Below are positions 37,067 through 47,740 of a DNA stretch of 64,000 nucleotides, one piece after another. The notes below the pieces were generated by a model. That model was given only the letters and a program-made list of their open reading frames with translations. It was not told the origin of the DNA and did not search any database. Made by a program: the position numbers and the translations under genes. This DNA is from Epiperipatus broadwayi (Eukaryota > Onychophora > Udeonychophora > Euonychophora > Peripatidae), in contig JAQFVV010012396.1 of NCBI GenBank assembly GCA_028023455.1, forward strand, positions 4,311,656 through 4,375,655, given 5' to 3'. How positions within the stretch are numbered: position 1 is the stretch's first letter; each line of letters starts with the position of its first letter.

Positions 37067-37984
37067 TTATAAGTTTCCCGAAAAAAATTCTTTATAAATC
37101 AAACTCCCTAAAACTTCACTTCCTTGTTTTCCTAAATGCAACCCATCTTTACTATATAACTCTCTCTTTCCAATAAAACCATCCCACCCATCCACAAACA
37201 TAACATTATTTCTCTCACCCAATTTTTTCAATCTCTCCTTTATAGAACATGCCCTATCTAACAAATAACTCTTGTCAAACCTTGGTAATAATCCAACTAT
37301 TCCTATTCTTCCTTTAATCATAATCAAATTCCTAATCAAATCTACATACTCATCCATTATTCTCTCTGATGATTCTAATAAATTATTAGTCCCCACCATA
37401 ACATATACATCTCTACTACTTTGCTTTTTAACTTTATCTGCTACATCCCTAATTCTAGCACCAGGCAAACATACTCTTACATATCTACTTCTATTTTCTC
37501 TTGCAATTATATCCCCACATTCTCTAATTAGGGAATTTCCTATCAATACTGTTTCATAATCTACTTTTTCTGTTCCATCCATAACATTTTCTAATACCTT
37601 CTGGTCCTCCTTATCTATTTCTTCCTTATCATTCCTACTCAATAATTCCTTTATCTCCTCACATTTTATCTCTAATGATTTTAATTTTACTTCTACATCC
37701 TTCAGTTCTTCCTCTATCTTATTTATTCTTTGACTAATCATCTCCATTACACTATTACTTTCTCCACCCACTATCCTTCAACTATCTACACTTTGAAAAC
37801 ACTTTCTCACCTCTTTTATCATATTAATACACTGACTGCATAACCATAAACCTTTTACATCATTCCTAGTCTTATTTAAACATTTCAAGTGATATATTTC
37901 ATCACATATAGTACATTCTACAACAGCATGCTTAATTTCTTTTTCCCGATTATATAAACATTTTGAAATACAAATACAATCCAT
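37067..37984 (-). pseudogene. Non-LTR ORF1: PHD finger, coiled coil, SGNH esterase
   Basis: One frame with a single TGA at 37780-37778. The first 68 codons give a C4HC3 PHD finger: C5, C9, C24, C27, H32, C35, W47, C49, C52. After the stop, counting from a GTG at 37771, residues 8-60 are charged heptad-like sequence. An SGNH hydrolase follows: IGNS with Ser80, a block-II Gly104, GTNN 127-130, and DGLH with Asp209 and His212. All four catalytic blocks are intact. Esterase ORF1 proteins are thought to bind RNA or lipid during transposition. The start at 37984 is the first Met before the finger. Confidence 0.85.
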
Positions 37985-38179
37985 TTTTTTATTTTATGTT
38001 TTTTGAACATTATATTTTTCTTAAAAATAAATCTTTTAATAACAAATTTACAAAAAACTAATCAACAAAATAACTTTGTTAAAAATAAAAATATTAACAA
38101 TAATTCTATATATAAAATAACAATATATAAATAATAAAACAAAACAAAAAATAAATAATAATAACTTTTTTATAAATCA

Positions 38180-38930
38180 AATTTTAAGCGCAAACAGATA
38201 ATATTGTAATAACGTGAAAGCTAAACACTTTCAAACAGATACGCTTTAAACATGCTTACATGAAAGCCAATCAGATGGAATAATTCAATCATGTGGGACT
38301 CTCAATTCTAAAACACAAGCCAGAACTATTAGAAAAAGATGGGAACCCATCTCAATCTATGCCTCAATTTTATTAATAACCAACACTCAAATTTAAAAAA
38401 GTGTGAAGCTAAATACCTTCCATTTAATCCACTAAATATTATATATATAATTAACAATGCGAAATCTCTGATTACCAACAATATTTTTAAATCTAATGAA
38501 ATGATATTAATAAATGTAAATAAATCAATTTTAAAAACAAAAAATAATATTATAATATCAAAAAATAAAAACTACCAAACAAATACACTTCAAAAAAATA
38601 TTATCAAAAAAACAATCAAAGGAAAAAATAAAAAATTTTGGGACTCTCAATTCTAAAACACAAGCCAGAACTATTAGAAAAAGATGGGAACCCATCTCAA
38701 CCAATTTATTTTAAATAAGCCAGACTCAAGCATTTTGAACAAAGTGGAAGCTAAATCCACCCAATTATTATATAATACACCAAACGTCTGATTTACACCA
38801 ACCAATATTTTTAAATCTAATGAAAGAAAAAAATGTAAATAAATCAAATAGCAAGATAATTTAAACGGAAAGCTAAACACTTTCAAACAGATCCCACAAG
38901 GAATAATTCTATATATATAAATAACAAACT
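38180..38930 (+). repeat. ~368-bp repeat family, diverged tandem copies
   Basis: ACACAAGCCAGAACTATTAG with AAAAAGATGGGAACCCATCT occurs at about 38310-38357 and 38655-38697, 340 bp apart. GCTAAACACTTTCAAACAGA occurs at about 38222 and 38872. Tail words such as AATATTTTTAAATCTAATGA also repeat. At least two units are present, with deletions. The block lies immediately upstream of the non-LTR element's 5' end. Confidence 0.75.
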
Positions 38931-40120
38931 GAAAAAACTTTAAAACAAATAAAAAACACAAATTTCAATCTTTCAAATACTCTTAACCACTAATTACACT
39001 TTCACACACAATAATAATTAATATTAATAAATATTAATGCTCTCAGACTAAACAAATTAAAAGAAAAATCTCTGTTTGCTTATCTGAAATTCTGCAGTTC
39101 TCAATGCTTAAAAAAAGTACTGTATGATGCTACCCTCTCTAGAATTATTTTACAAGTAAAAAAAATCAATAATATTCAAGTTTAAGTTTTAACAATGAAA
39201 GAAGACAGTCTTTCCTAGACACTGATTGGTTGTTGCTTATATTGGACAAAAGAGAGCATTTGCCAACTTCTTTGTTTTGATTTTAAAAATGAAAATGAAA
39301 GTTTTAGAGAATTTTTAAAGTATTTTTTGACATATTATAAATTATTTAGATAAAATATGCTGAAAATAAAATTATTTTAGAAAAATAGTTAAGATTTTAG
39401 TAAAAATTATTTACTTTTACACAATGTAAAATTGAGAAAGAAATCAATGATGTCTGTAGCACTTTCTAATTTGTTACAAACATTCTTTTTAGGTCTTCCA
39501 CTATTGAATATTTTTATAATTATAAATAAAAATTTATTTTTGGAAAAATTTTCATTCACTTTCATAATCTGACAAATTATTAATATACTTTTTATAAATG
39601 AAACTAAAACAAATATATTATTAAAAGGTAAATATATTTTTATTGCTGATTCTGTAATTGACCAATCAGAAGTTTAAAGTTTTACCTCACTTGTCCAACA
39701 GGAGTTTCTATACTGAAAAGGTTAAAAAAAGAGAATAAAGCTTTTATTGAAGAGCAGATGGGGGAGAATATTGAATTATAAAAGGATTTAAAACTTTTTT
39801 TTCCTCTCTCTCTCCTTTTATAAAGTGAAAATAAGTAAATATGTAAAGCTAGAATAAAATTAGTCTGTAAAAATAAATGTTAGTAAAACTTTCAAAAATA
39901 TGATTAGTTTATAAGATTTCTAATTGATAATGATATTGAAATTGTATTAATTAAAAAACTATATAAACTATCAATCAGATAGTAGATGAATCTAAGCAAA
40001 GATTAGATTAAAGCAAATATAAAAATAGTTAAAAAACAGACTTAAGATCAAAATTTAAAAAAACTGTGATAATGAATTAAAACAATGAGAAAGAAAAAAG
40101 TATTTAAAAGTCACTATGGC
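38931..40120. other. AT-rich non-coding stretch
   Basis: Nothing was recognised. GATTGGTTGTTGC...TTGGACAA near 39225-39250 has an inverted counterpart near 39660-39700 (TTGACCAATCAG...CTTGTCCAA), perhaps old inverted termini. Confidence 0.4.
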
Positions 40121-41276
40121 TATTGTTTAATCAAGGCTGCAATCTGCTACATTATTCTGCTCTTCAATCTGTAATTCAGTTCAGTCTGAGTTCAGTTCAA
40201 GTTCTGGCCTTCATTTTGTGATTGAATTCCATCTGGTTTTCATTTTTTGCATTACATTATTCATTGTTGCAGAGATCCACAAATCTAGAACAGAATATAG
40301 TCATTTATTACTGATGCAGAAAATATCACTGCAGAAGCCACAGATCTAACAAAAATGCATGGCTAGATCATCTTTAGAAGTGTTTGAGTAAGCTTCAAGC
40401 CCCAAAGTCCTTTGCAAATCAACTGTCTCTGCCTGAACCCTTGCTGGAAACTAACGTCAAAATTGTGAAATAGACACTGCTGCAAACTCTCTCTCTTTCC
40501 TAATGTCAAGACAAATAATGAAAAACAAGCCCCCAAACCATCAATAGAGACCAAAAAGCCAACTGGTTGGAATTGGTAATCATAAAAATCTAGGAAAAGA
40601 TATTTTGATACTTGTCTATAGACTTATATTTATTTTAAATGAACTTTAATTAATCAAGAACTATTATAAAATTTAGCCTGAAACTAATCATTAATCATTT
40701 ATATTTCTTTATGTAAAATATTATACTATATTATATATGTATGTGCTCAATAAATATTAATGTTTGCTTAAATATTATTTGGTCTATTCTCTCTCTTTCT
40801 CATTACTGTGTCATTATTGATTTAAGAGTATATTTATTTTTATGTATTAAGTAAATATACTGGATCCTTGTTAAGAGTGTGAACTAGCCATGGAATATTT
40901 CAAGTGCTGGATTGTATGCCTGTCATCCAAAGCATGTTGGTTATATATCCTATGGTTAGCTGGAAGCTGAGGTTGATCCTCAAAACAAATAAAATACTTT
41001 GGGTGGCAGGTGTTTGAATCCAGCAGTCGAGGTGGGTCATCTGAAAATGTGATCATGTTATGTTTTGCATAGGTTGATCTGACCATGGGTATCATTGATG
41101 GCTATGCTATCAATGGTATTCTCCCCTCTGCTTGAAATGCCAGTCTATTCCCATAATATAAAAGGTTATGTATTGAGCTTAATGATAAAAAGTTACTAAA
41201 GTTTAGATATTAAACTTAGATTAATGCAAGAATAAGCTTTTTCTTTCAGAACAACTAATTCAATATATATATATAT
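40121..41276. other. Mixed-complexity non-coding stretch
   Basis: Less AT-rich patches at 40130-40570 and 40860-41160 stand out from their surroundings. No splice-flanked frame or domain was recognised. GTTTGAATCC near 41010 is B-box-like but has no partner A-box. Both patches are probably unrecognised repeats. Confidence 0.4.
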
Positions 41277-41728
41277 TGTAACGATATATAAATATGTTGT
41301 TACATTAATTTAAAATAAAAACTTAAAAGTTCGCAAATAAAAGTAAAAAACTAAACGCTAAAATTAAAATGTTTGTTAAACGTATATACATTTGCACAGA
41401 TGCCAAACTTTAAAAATATTTTTTTTTAAAAAAAATAAATAAATAAGTATTTGAACGTACTTTTTTATAAAAAAAAAAAAAGTACAAGATTTAAAAATAA
41501 AAACAGGTATTAATTAATTCTTGTAATCTGTAAATGGAAATGATTGTTTATAAATTGTTTGAAAAGCAAGCTAGCCTTGGGCTCTTGTATAATTGAAATG
41601 ATCTGATGAAAGATAGATAAGAAAATAAAGAGAAATTAGCTTGACCAATGGAAGCACTAAGCCTTGGCTCGGACTCTAACGAAAGTGATGGATTAGTGAC
41701 GTTTTGTTGATTGAATCCGTGTGGATAA

Positions 41729-41763
41729 TATAAAAAGGGAAATACAGTTTTTTCTGACAGTTC
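41729..41763 (+). promoter_or_regulatory. Candidate core promoter (TATA plus initiator-like)
   Basis: TATAAAAAGG at 41729 is followed 29 bp later by CAGTTC at 41758. The site at 56055-56088 has the same two boxes 28 bp apart, each 430-450 bp after a TGTAAC that borders (TA)n. This is the arrangement of an LTR promoter. Prediction only. Confidence 0.35.
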
Positions 41764-42159
41764 CAGCGTTTTGTGTTTGAGAGATGTGGTAGGACGCACA
41801 TACCACTCTCTCTATTTAAAAAAAAAATGAAAAGACTGTGATACCTTGAACCAGCTATTGCCATCTCCAGAAAATTATCTTCCAATGGAGGCATCACGGG
41901 AATTAAAAGCAGAAACCTGGGCTCTTCTACCATGAGCTATGAACTTTACAAATTAACAACAACAAAAAAAAGTAATTAAGAACTTTCATCAATGTTTTTT
42001 TTAAAGATTCAGCTAATTTAAATTTTAAAATGAACTCTTATTTGATTTTCAAATTAATAATTGATTGTTTAAATTTATATAATTAAGTTTTGCTAAAATC
42101 ATTTCCATTTTATTATTATTATTTGTAGTAATATTTATTGTAGAAATTATTAAATGCAT

Positions 42160-42870
42160 TACATTTAAGTTGGGTATGGACGTTGCAGAGATTCATTAGC
42201 GGTTGAATATGTTGTGGTTTTCACAGTCGATTAGAATATATAAGTCAACGATGTCATAGGGTGTCTTATGATGAACACCAAAGGGTCTCCTGTAATCCCT
42301 CAGCAATTGACGTTATCGATTGACTTTGTATTTTGATCGGTTGTGTTTAATTTGGAATGTTTTTGACCATGGAATCTGTGCAGCCGATCTATACTCGACA
42401 TTATAAAACAAATTGTATAAAAATAATCTGTGTGAACATATTTAAATGTTAAATTTAAGTCGGGCGTAAATGGCTATATAGTTTTGTAAAGTTATATTAA
42501 GGGAGGGTAATCTTAGGTTATTCATTTCGTAGTTGAATTGGTTCAATGGATTGGATATATTTATGTAATTGTAGATGTACTATGAGATCCACTATGGGGA
42601 AGGATTATATACATACGCCACACACCTTCTGTTTGACTATGGATGGGTTTGTAAGATGGCAAAGGACCGCAGTCCATTCTTATGGAGTTTTATGTTTATT
42701 GTTCTACTCGCCAACAGATGTGACATTCCTGTTGGTGGAGAGACAATGTCTTCTCTAATTCTACTTACTGATCAGATTACATTCCTGACAGTATAGTATT
42801 TTGTGTTGTCGTATTTTCATGCTACATTGAATACATAAATGTATCAGATGGATTGGCGCCGGTTTGATTG
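42160..42870. other. CpG-retaining block
   Basis: Unlike most of the window this stretch keeps many CpG dinucleotides (for example GACGTTATCGATTG, GTCGGGCG, GGCGCCGG). Frames at 42546-42758 and 42575-42796 overlap out of phase, so composition alone does not make a gene. It may be a younger insertion or a regulatory region. Confidence 0.35.
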
Positions 42871-43358
42871 CGAAATTTGTTGCCTAAGGTTAAATCAGGG
42901 AAGAATATTTTCTTTTCAAATGCAGAGCTATGTAGTCTATTCATACTTGACTCCCTAAATAAATATTAAACTCATGGTTGTAATTTACTTAAATGTAAAA
43001 CTAAAGATTAATAGAAAAATCTAAAATGTTGAATTTATTTCTCAAAATTTAAATGTTATTTTATATGTGCGTAAATAAATATTTTTATGTGTTAATTTCT
43101 GGAAGTGGCTTTTATTTATTTATATTTAAGATATAAATTAAGATATAGATTTTTATCTCTGCGTCTCCACTGAGCTAGTGACTTGAGCTAACGATCTGAA
43201 TATTTAAATAAAGTGGAATCTTAACATCATGTATCTGCCTACTCTATAAATTTTTCTAGGTTTAAATGCCTAGATGGCACTCTGTGGAGCAGATATCATA
43301 GTTTGTGGTTAGATTCGATCTTCACTTTCATTTCGATCGTTATAATATATATATATAT

Positions 43359-43771
43359 TACACATCTATTGTATTTTAAAAAATAATAAAAACATATTAA
43401 AATTAAATAAATAATTTACCTTACTTTCTGAGGTGTATGGTTTTCTTTTCTATTTTAAACATTTTTTTTTATATAATTAAATAATAATTTTATTTAGGCT
43501 AAACAAGGTTACATTGACTCAAAGCATAGATAAATCACCATGCATTACAATTGCATATTAGATAAAACTAGTATTAGTTCATATGGTTTGAATCTGATTA
43601 ACACATAGATAATCCTTGTTATATAAAGTTCATTTAATTTATAAATATAAAGAAATAACTGGAACTAAATTCTCATCAATACTAAAAAAATTAAAATATT
43701 GTAGACTATTATGATCCTTTTTTCTCTCTCTTCCCTTTTCTCTTCCTTTAAAAAAATACACAGTTGAAGAT
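43359..43771. other. AT-rich non-coding stretch
   Basis: Nothing was recognised. Confidence 0.45.
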
Positions 43772-43786
43772 TTCCATTATATTCTT

Positions 43787-43813
43787 CATGTGTCATAGCA
43801 TCAGCCGGGAGAC
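43787..43813 (-). mobile_element. tRNA-like SINE, copy E: 27-bp 3' stub with target duplication
   Basis: On minus only CTCCCGGCTGATGCTATGAC plus ACATG remains, the 3' end of the family. TTCCATTATATTCTT flanks it exactly at 43772-43786 and 43814-43828. Such a 5'-truncated stub with intact duplication is typical of incomplete target-primed reverse transcription. Confidence 0.85.
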
Positions 43814-43828
43814 TTCCATTATATTCTT

Positions 43829-45319
43829 TAAGTGTAAAACTATAAAACAAGAGGTACAGGGATTCATATTTATACATCTTCTTTACAGTAACATTTTTTT
43901 ATTAGGCAGGTATTGGCAATACACAATTAAGAACAGTCTGATGATAAAAAAAGAAGATTTGGGTACTAAATAAATGTTTTCTTTGATAAAATTATCAAAC
44001 AGCATTTTGGCAAGGCAAGAATTGACAATCCACACAATAACAATGTTAATTTTCTGGAACCCAATTAAAACACACTCGGTAATGATATATGGTTGCACAG
44101 TTTTCATCAGAAATCCAGAATCTTTCAGAACAGGACTTCTACTAACTTTTTCTCATGTAAAGTTTCTTTTCAGAAGTGCATATGGTCTTTTTCTCTCTGT
44201 CAAAAATACAATCCAAAAATCCTTGACTTATAGCAATATACATAAAAAGAGACTGCTATTAGCCTGTTTTTTTATTACCTCTATTTATTTCTATCCAAAT
44301 TCACATAGATCTTTTAATTAATTAATAAGAATGCTATAAAAAACCAACAACATCTAATCAATAAACCAAAAAAAATATATATTTTTCAAATCTCTAACTT
44401 TGATAAAATAAAAATAAAAAATTTTTTTTCCACCTTTACACAAGAAAAAATAATATGAATGACAATTTAAAATTCTTTGATAATTTTACCCCATTTTAAT
44501 TAATTATACCTTTACAAGATAACTAAAAAAACATAATTTTCTCTCCTTTTTAACATTTAAATAGATAAAAAAAAATTACAGATTCTTTCTTTAGAATACA
44601 AAACAAAAAATAAAATATATATACAAAAAATGAACAATTCTTCCAGTATATGTTTTATTATATTTATAAAAAAAATATACATGCCAAGTATGTATATATT
44701 TTATGTATACATACATATATTTTTACTTTTAATCTGTTTGTCTATTTAATATTTTTATTTAACTCATTAATTCAAAAATAAATATTTTTTCTTTTTTTTT
44801 AACTAACTCAACAAACAACAATTAAAAGAGTCATATGCTAAAAAGATAGTTTTTTAGCTTTATTACTGCCTATCATGCTTTCAATACGATATTCATGGCC
44901 TATAGTATATATTTGTGTTTATATAAATAGCAGAAACTAACTTGTGATTGGTTCAATCATCATCATCCCCATCACAATATGTTATGGTGCCATTGATCAT
45001 CCAAGTATTCTAATAAATGAATTTAGAGTAAAGTAAAAAAAGAAGTGGTCTGACAAAGTTCCTGTTCATTTATTAAGTAAATAGTATAGGTAGAAGTTGC
45101 TCTATATTTATGTATTCACCATCTATGGACTGCAAAGACTATTACTTAATAAAATTAGAAAATTGTAAATTTGATTTCATAAAATTCACACAAGCCACAA
45201 TTCTTCAATCAAGCATTTTTTTGTCTTATGTACTTTTAAATATTTTTATTTAAGTAACAATTTCTGTTTATTTGTTTGTATATTTGTTTGTAATCTATTA
45301 TAATCACTTTTATTATTTA
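43829..45319. other. AT-rich non-coding stretch
   Basis: No gene was recognised. The 115-codon + frame at 43974-44321 and its minus counterpart at 43883-44107 lack any motif and overlap each other. Confidence 0.45.
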
Positions 45320-46290
45320 GTTTAAAATAAAATTTCAAAATCAAGATTTAACAGATTTAAATTCAATAGAATTGGTTCAAATTTAATACATAAGAAAGAT
45401 ATACCACACACAGCATAATATTTTAGGTAGGTGTCATAGTTTTTTTAGATCTGGACTAGTGGGCAAAGAAATTTTGAATATTTTGATATCAAATTTACAA
45501 TTCATTTTAGAACTTTAATGTGATTTAAGTAAAGTTTGCAATAGGGCAATATAAAGATTTTTTGTTTCAATTTAAAGTTGTAATAACATATTAAAATTAA
45601 AATTTAATAGATTTAAGTTCAATATGATTTGTTGAAATTTTGAACATTTTTAATTACTACTAAAGTGATAGGGATCTGTAATATTTTAGTTAAATGATTT
45701 AGTTTTTCACACATGGAACACTGGATTGAAAATTTTGAATATTTTGATATCAAATTTTAAAATTGAACTTAAATGTTTTCAGTAATGCATGTGATTTTTT
45801 TGCTTTCAATTATAAGTTCCATTTAAATTAAAATAAAGTAAAGTTAGTTTACAATAATATAGTTTTTTAAGCATTTTTTAAAAAAAACTTCAAATAAAAA
45901 AATGTCAAACACTTTCAACAAAAAAATGTTTTCATATTTTAAGTTAATTAGTGCTTTATTATTCACATATTTAATTATGCACTCATATTATTTATGATGT
46001 ATACATAAAAAGTATACATATTAATTTAATGCATAAAATATATAAATTATAAGTGTCAAATCAATTTAAAGCAAAATCATATATATTAAATAAAATTCAT
46101 TTGCAATATAGTTTTGGTAAACATTTAAAAAAAAAATAATAAAAGTTTTCAATCAAAAGCAATAATGTCAAACACTTTTCATTTAAAATGATATTTTAAT
46201 ATTTTTAATGATTTCATGATTTATTATACATATATATTATGTAGACATACTAAATATGATGTATACCTAAGAGGTATACATTTTAACTTA
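45320..46290. repeat. Diverged tandem repeats, spacing ~257-264 bp
   Basis: TTTTGAATATTTTGATATCA recurs at about 45471 and 45729. AATAGA.TTGGTT/ATTTGTTGAAAT blocks recur ~256 bp apart. ATGTCAAACACTTT recurs at about 45902 and 46166, and GATGTATAC(A/C)TAA.A.GTATACAT at about 45996 and 46259. Four units of one old array, or two adjacent duplications, would fit. Confidence 0.65.
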
Positions 46291-46304
46291 TAGCAAAAGT
46301 ATAT

Positions 46305-46378
46305 AGTGATATATATATATATATATAACTATATACTATTGGTATATAGTGATATATATATATATATATATATATCGA
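46305..46378. repeat. Interrupted (TA)n microsatellite
   Basis: Two (TA)n runs are separated by ACTATATACTATTGGTATAT. Confidence 0.9.
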
Positions 46379-46521
46379 CTATTGGTGTCTAGTCAATATA
46401 AAGTACAATATTGTTTTACATTTTTACTTACTGTGCCAATACTAAAAACTTAAATATAACAGAGATAAATATATTTTTATATCAATTGCTTTTCTTTACT
46501 GTGCACTAAAAAGAAAAAAAA

Positions 46522-46702
46522 TGTTTCTTCAACCACAATGGGGATTTTTAGATTTAACTGGAAATAAAAGTATTGGGGGGAGGCAGAAATTAATTAAGTC
46601 AATCCCTATTTTTATTACAAGGGATTGAGATAATTAATTTTTGGACCCTCCACACTTCTATTCCAAGTTGAATCTAAAAATTTCAATTGTGATTGAAGAC
46701 AT
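46522..46702. repeat. ~180-bp hairpin (MITE-like)
   Basis: TCTTCAACCACAATGGGG... ATTTTTAGATTTAACTGGAA on the left is mirrored by TTCCAAGTTGAATCTAAAAA...CAATTGTGATTGAAGA on the right, with AATCCCTATT against AAGGGATT at the turn. Pairing is imperfect but runs the full length. Confidence 0.75.
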
Positions 46703-46965
46703 ATTTTAATGGATGGACAATAAAATCATTTAATATAAAATAATTATCTCTATTTATTCACTTTTTTCTTAACTTCATTATTTTATTTTGGTATTAATTA
46801 TTTTTGTTGATATGTTATTGTATAATATATATGGTTTGGAATTTATTATTCACAATTTCAGATATCCACATAAAAGCTTGTAATTAAATGGCAGTGGATG
46901 TGAAGTGACTACAATACATATACACTATATCTAAGTTTGTAAAATTGTATTCATCAATATTATAT

Positions 46966-47531
46966 AAAAAATAATTATAACATACACCAAATCTTTTAAA
47001 AACATGTTTTTTTATTTTTTTTGCCACCAAAATGAAATATATATTAAAATAGATTTCCAACGTTTCGACTATTTCTTTATTTTTTTCTATAGTCTTTTTC
47101 AAGGAACTAAAAATATATAAAAAGGGGGGGGGGGAATCAATAAAAATTTTTAAAACAAACAAAAATAAAAATCCTGTCACATATACATACTATTTTGGAA
47201 AATATATTCTTTACTTACTATGATTTCTTTTCCCAACAGCTTCCAACTTTACATTTTGCCTAAATAAACATTTTATTGTTAAAAAACTATATTTTCCAAA
47301 ATAGTATGTATATGTGACAGGATTTTTATTTTTGTTTGTTTTAAAAAATTTTATGGATTTTTTTTCTTCTCCTTTTTATATATTTTTAGTTCCTTGAAAA
47401 AGATTATAGAAAAAAATAAAAAAATAGTCGAAACGTTGGAAATCTATTTTAATATATATTTCATTTTGGTGGCAAAAAAATAAAAAACAAGTTTTTAAAA
47501 GATTTGGTGTATGTTATAATTATTTTTTAAA
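46966..47531. mobile_element. Fold-back with PLE-type GTCGAAACG motif in both arms
   Basis: Arms 46966-47207 and 47289-47531 are near-identical inverses around an 80-bp spacer. In each, the outward-facing strand has a short stem (GACTAT/ATAGTC in the left arm) closed by GTCGAAACG (47427-47435 on +, 47061-47069 on -). The PLE 3' end at 21304-21313 has the same GTCGAAACG closing a stem. This suggests a non-autonomous PLE derivative in head-to-head form. The minus frame 46884-47180 follows the arm and is not a gene. Confidence 0.65.
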
Positions 47532-47740
47532 AGTATTTTGACCACTTTTAATAAAGAATCTAAGGTGAAAGAGTTTATTTTTATTTATTTTCAATATTAT
47601 ATACCTTTAAATGAATATGTCCATTCTAACTCCAGGAAGTACAGAAAAAAATGTTAAGAGATCACATTTGTCTATATGTTATTAAGATAACAATAGCATA
47701 AACAATATTGTGTATATATAATTTTTCAAAAAAGTGTTGG

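Larger units (their letters stand above)
33481..38000 (-). mobile_element. Non-LTR retrotransposon, near full length, inactive
   Basis: About 4.5 kb on the minus strand with two genes in the usual order. ORF1 encodes a PHD finger, coiled coil and SGNH-type esterase. ORF2 encodes an APE endonuclease, RT and C-terminal CCHC-like region. PHD plus esterase in ORF1 is known from CR1-like elements. The RT (EKAYNRVNR, RQGCPMSP) and C-terminal zinc motif differ from textbook CR1, so I leave the clade open. At least five in-frame stops and three frameshifts make it dead. The 3' end is set only by loss of coding sequence; no poly(A) or target duplication was identified. Confidence 0.85.
41277..43345. 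mobile_element. Candidate inserted unit within (TA)n, LTR-like 5' part
   Basis: TTGTAACGA at 41276-41284 directly follows (TA)n, and TCGTTATAA at about 43336-43344 directly precedes (TA)n; the two ends are near-inverse. The interior is richer in CpG than the flanks, mostly at 42170-42870. A TATA box and CAGTTC start-like element lie 452 bp in. No retroelement or transposase protein was found; several overlapping ~70-codon frames at 42546-42796 carry no known motif. It could be a large solo LTR, a non-autonomous element, or two unrelated repeats. Confidence 0.3.

Noticed and set aside
36075-37559. Plus-strand frames at 36075-36344, 36834-37052 and 37272-37559
   Set aside because: They are shadows of the minus-strand non-LTR ORFs, which have recognisable catalytic motifs.
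42546-42796. Two overlapping ~70-codon frames as a host gene
   Set aside because: They are out of phase with each other, no motif or splice signals were convincing, and only the CpG content is notable.
43974-44321. 115-codon plus-strand frame
   Set aside because: No recognisable domain, overlaps an open minus frame, and the composition follows the local AT bias.
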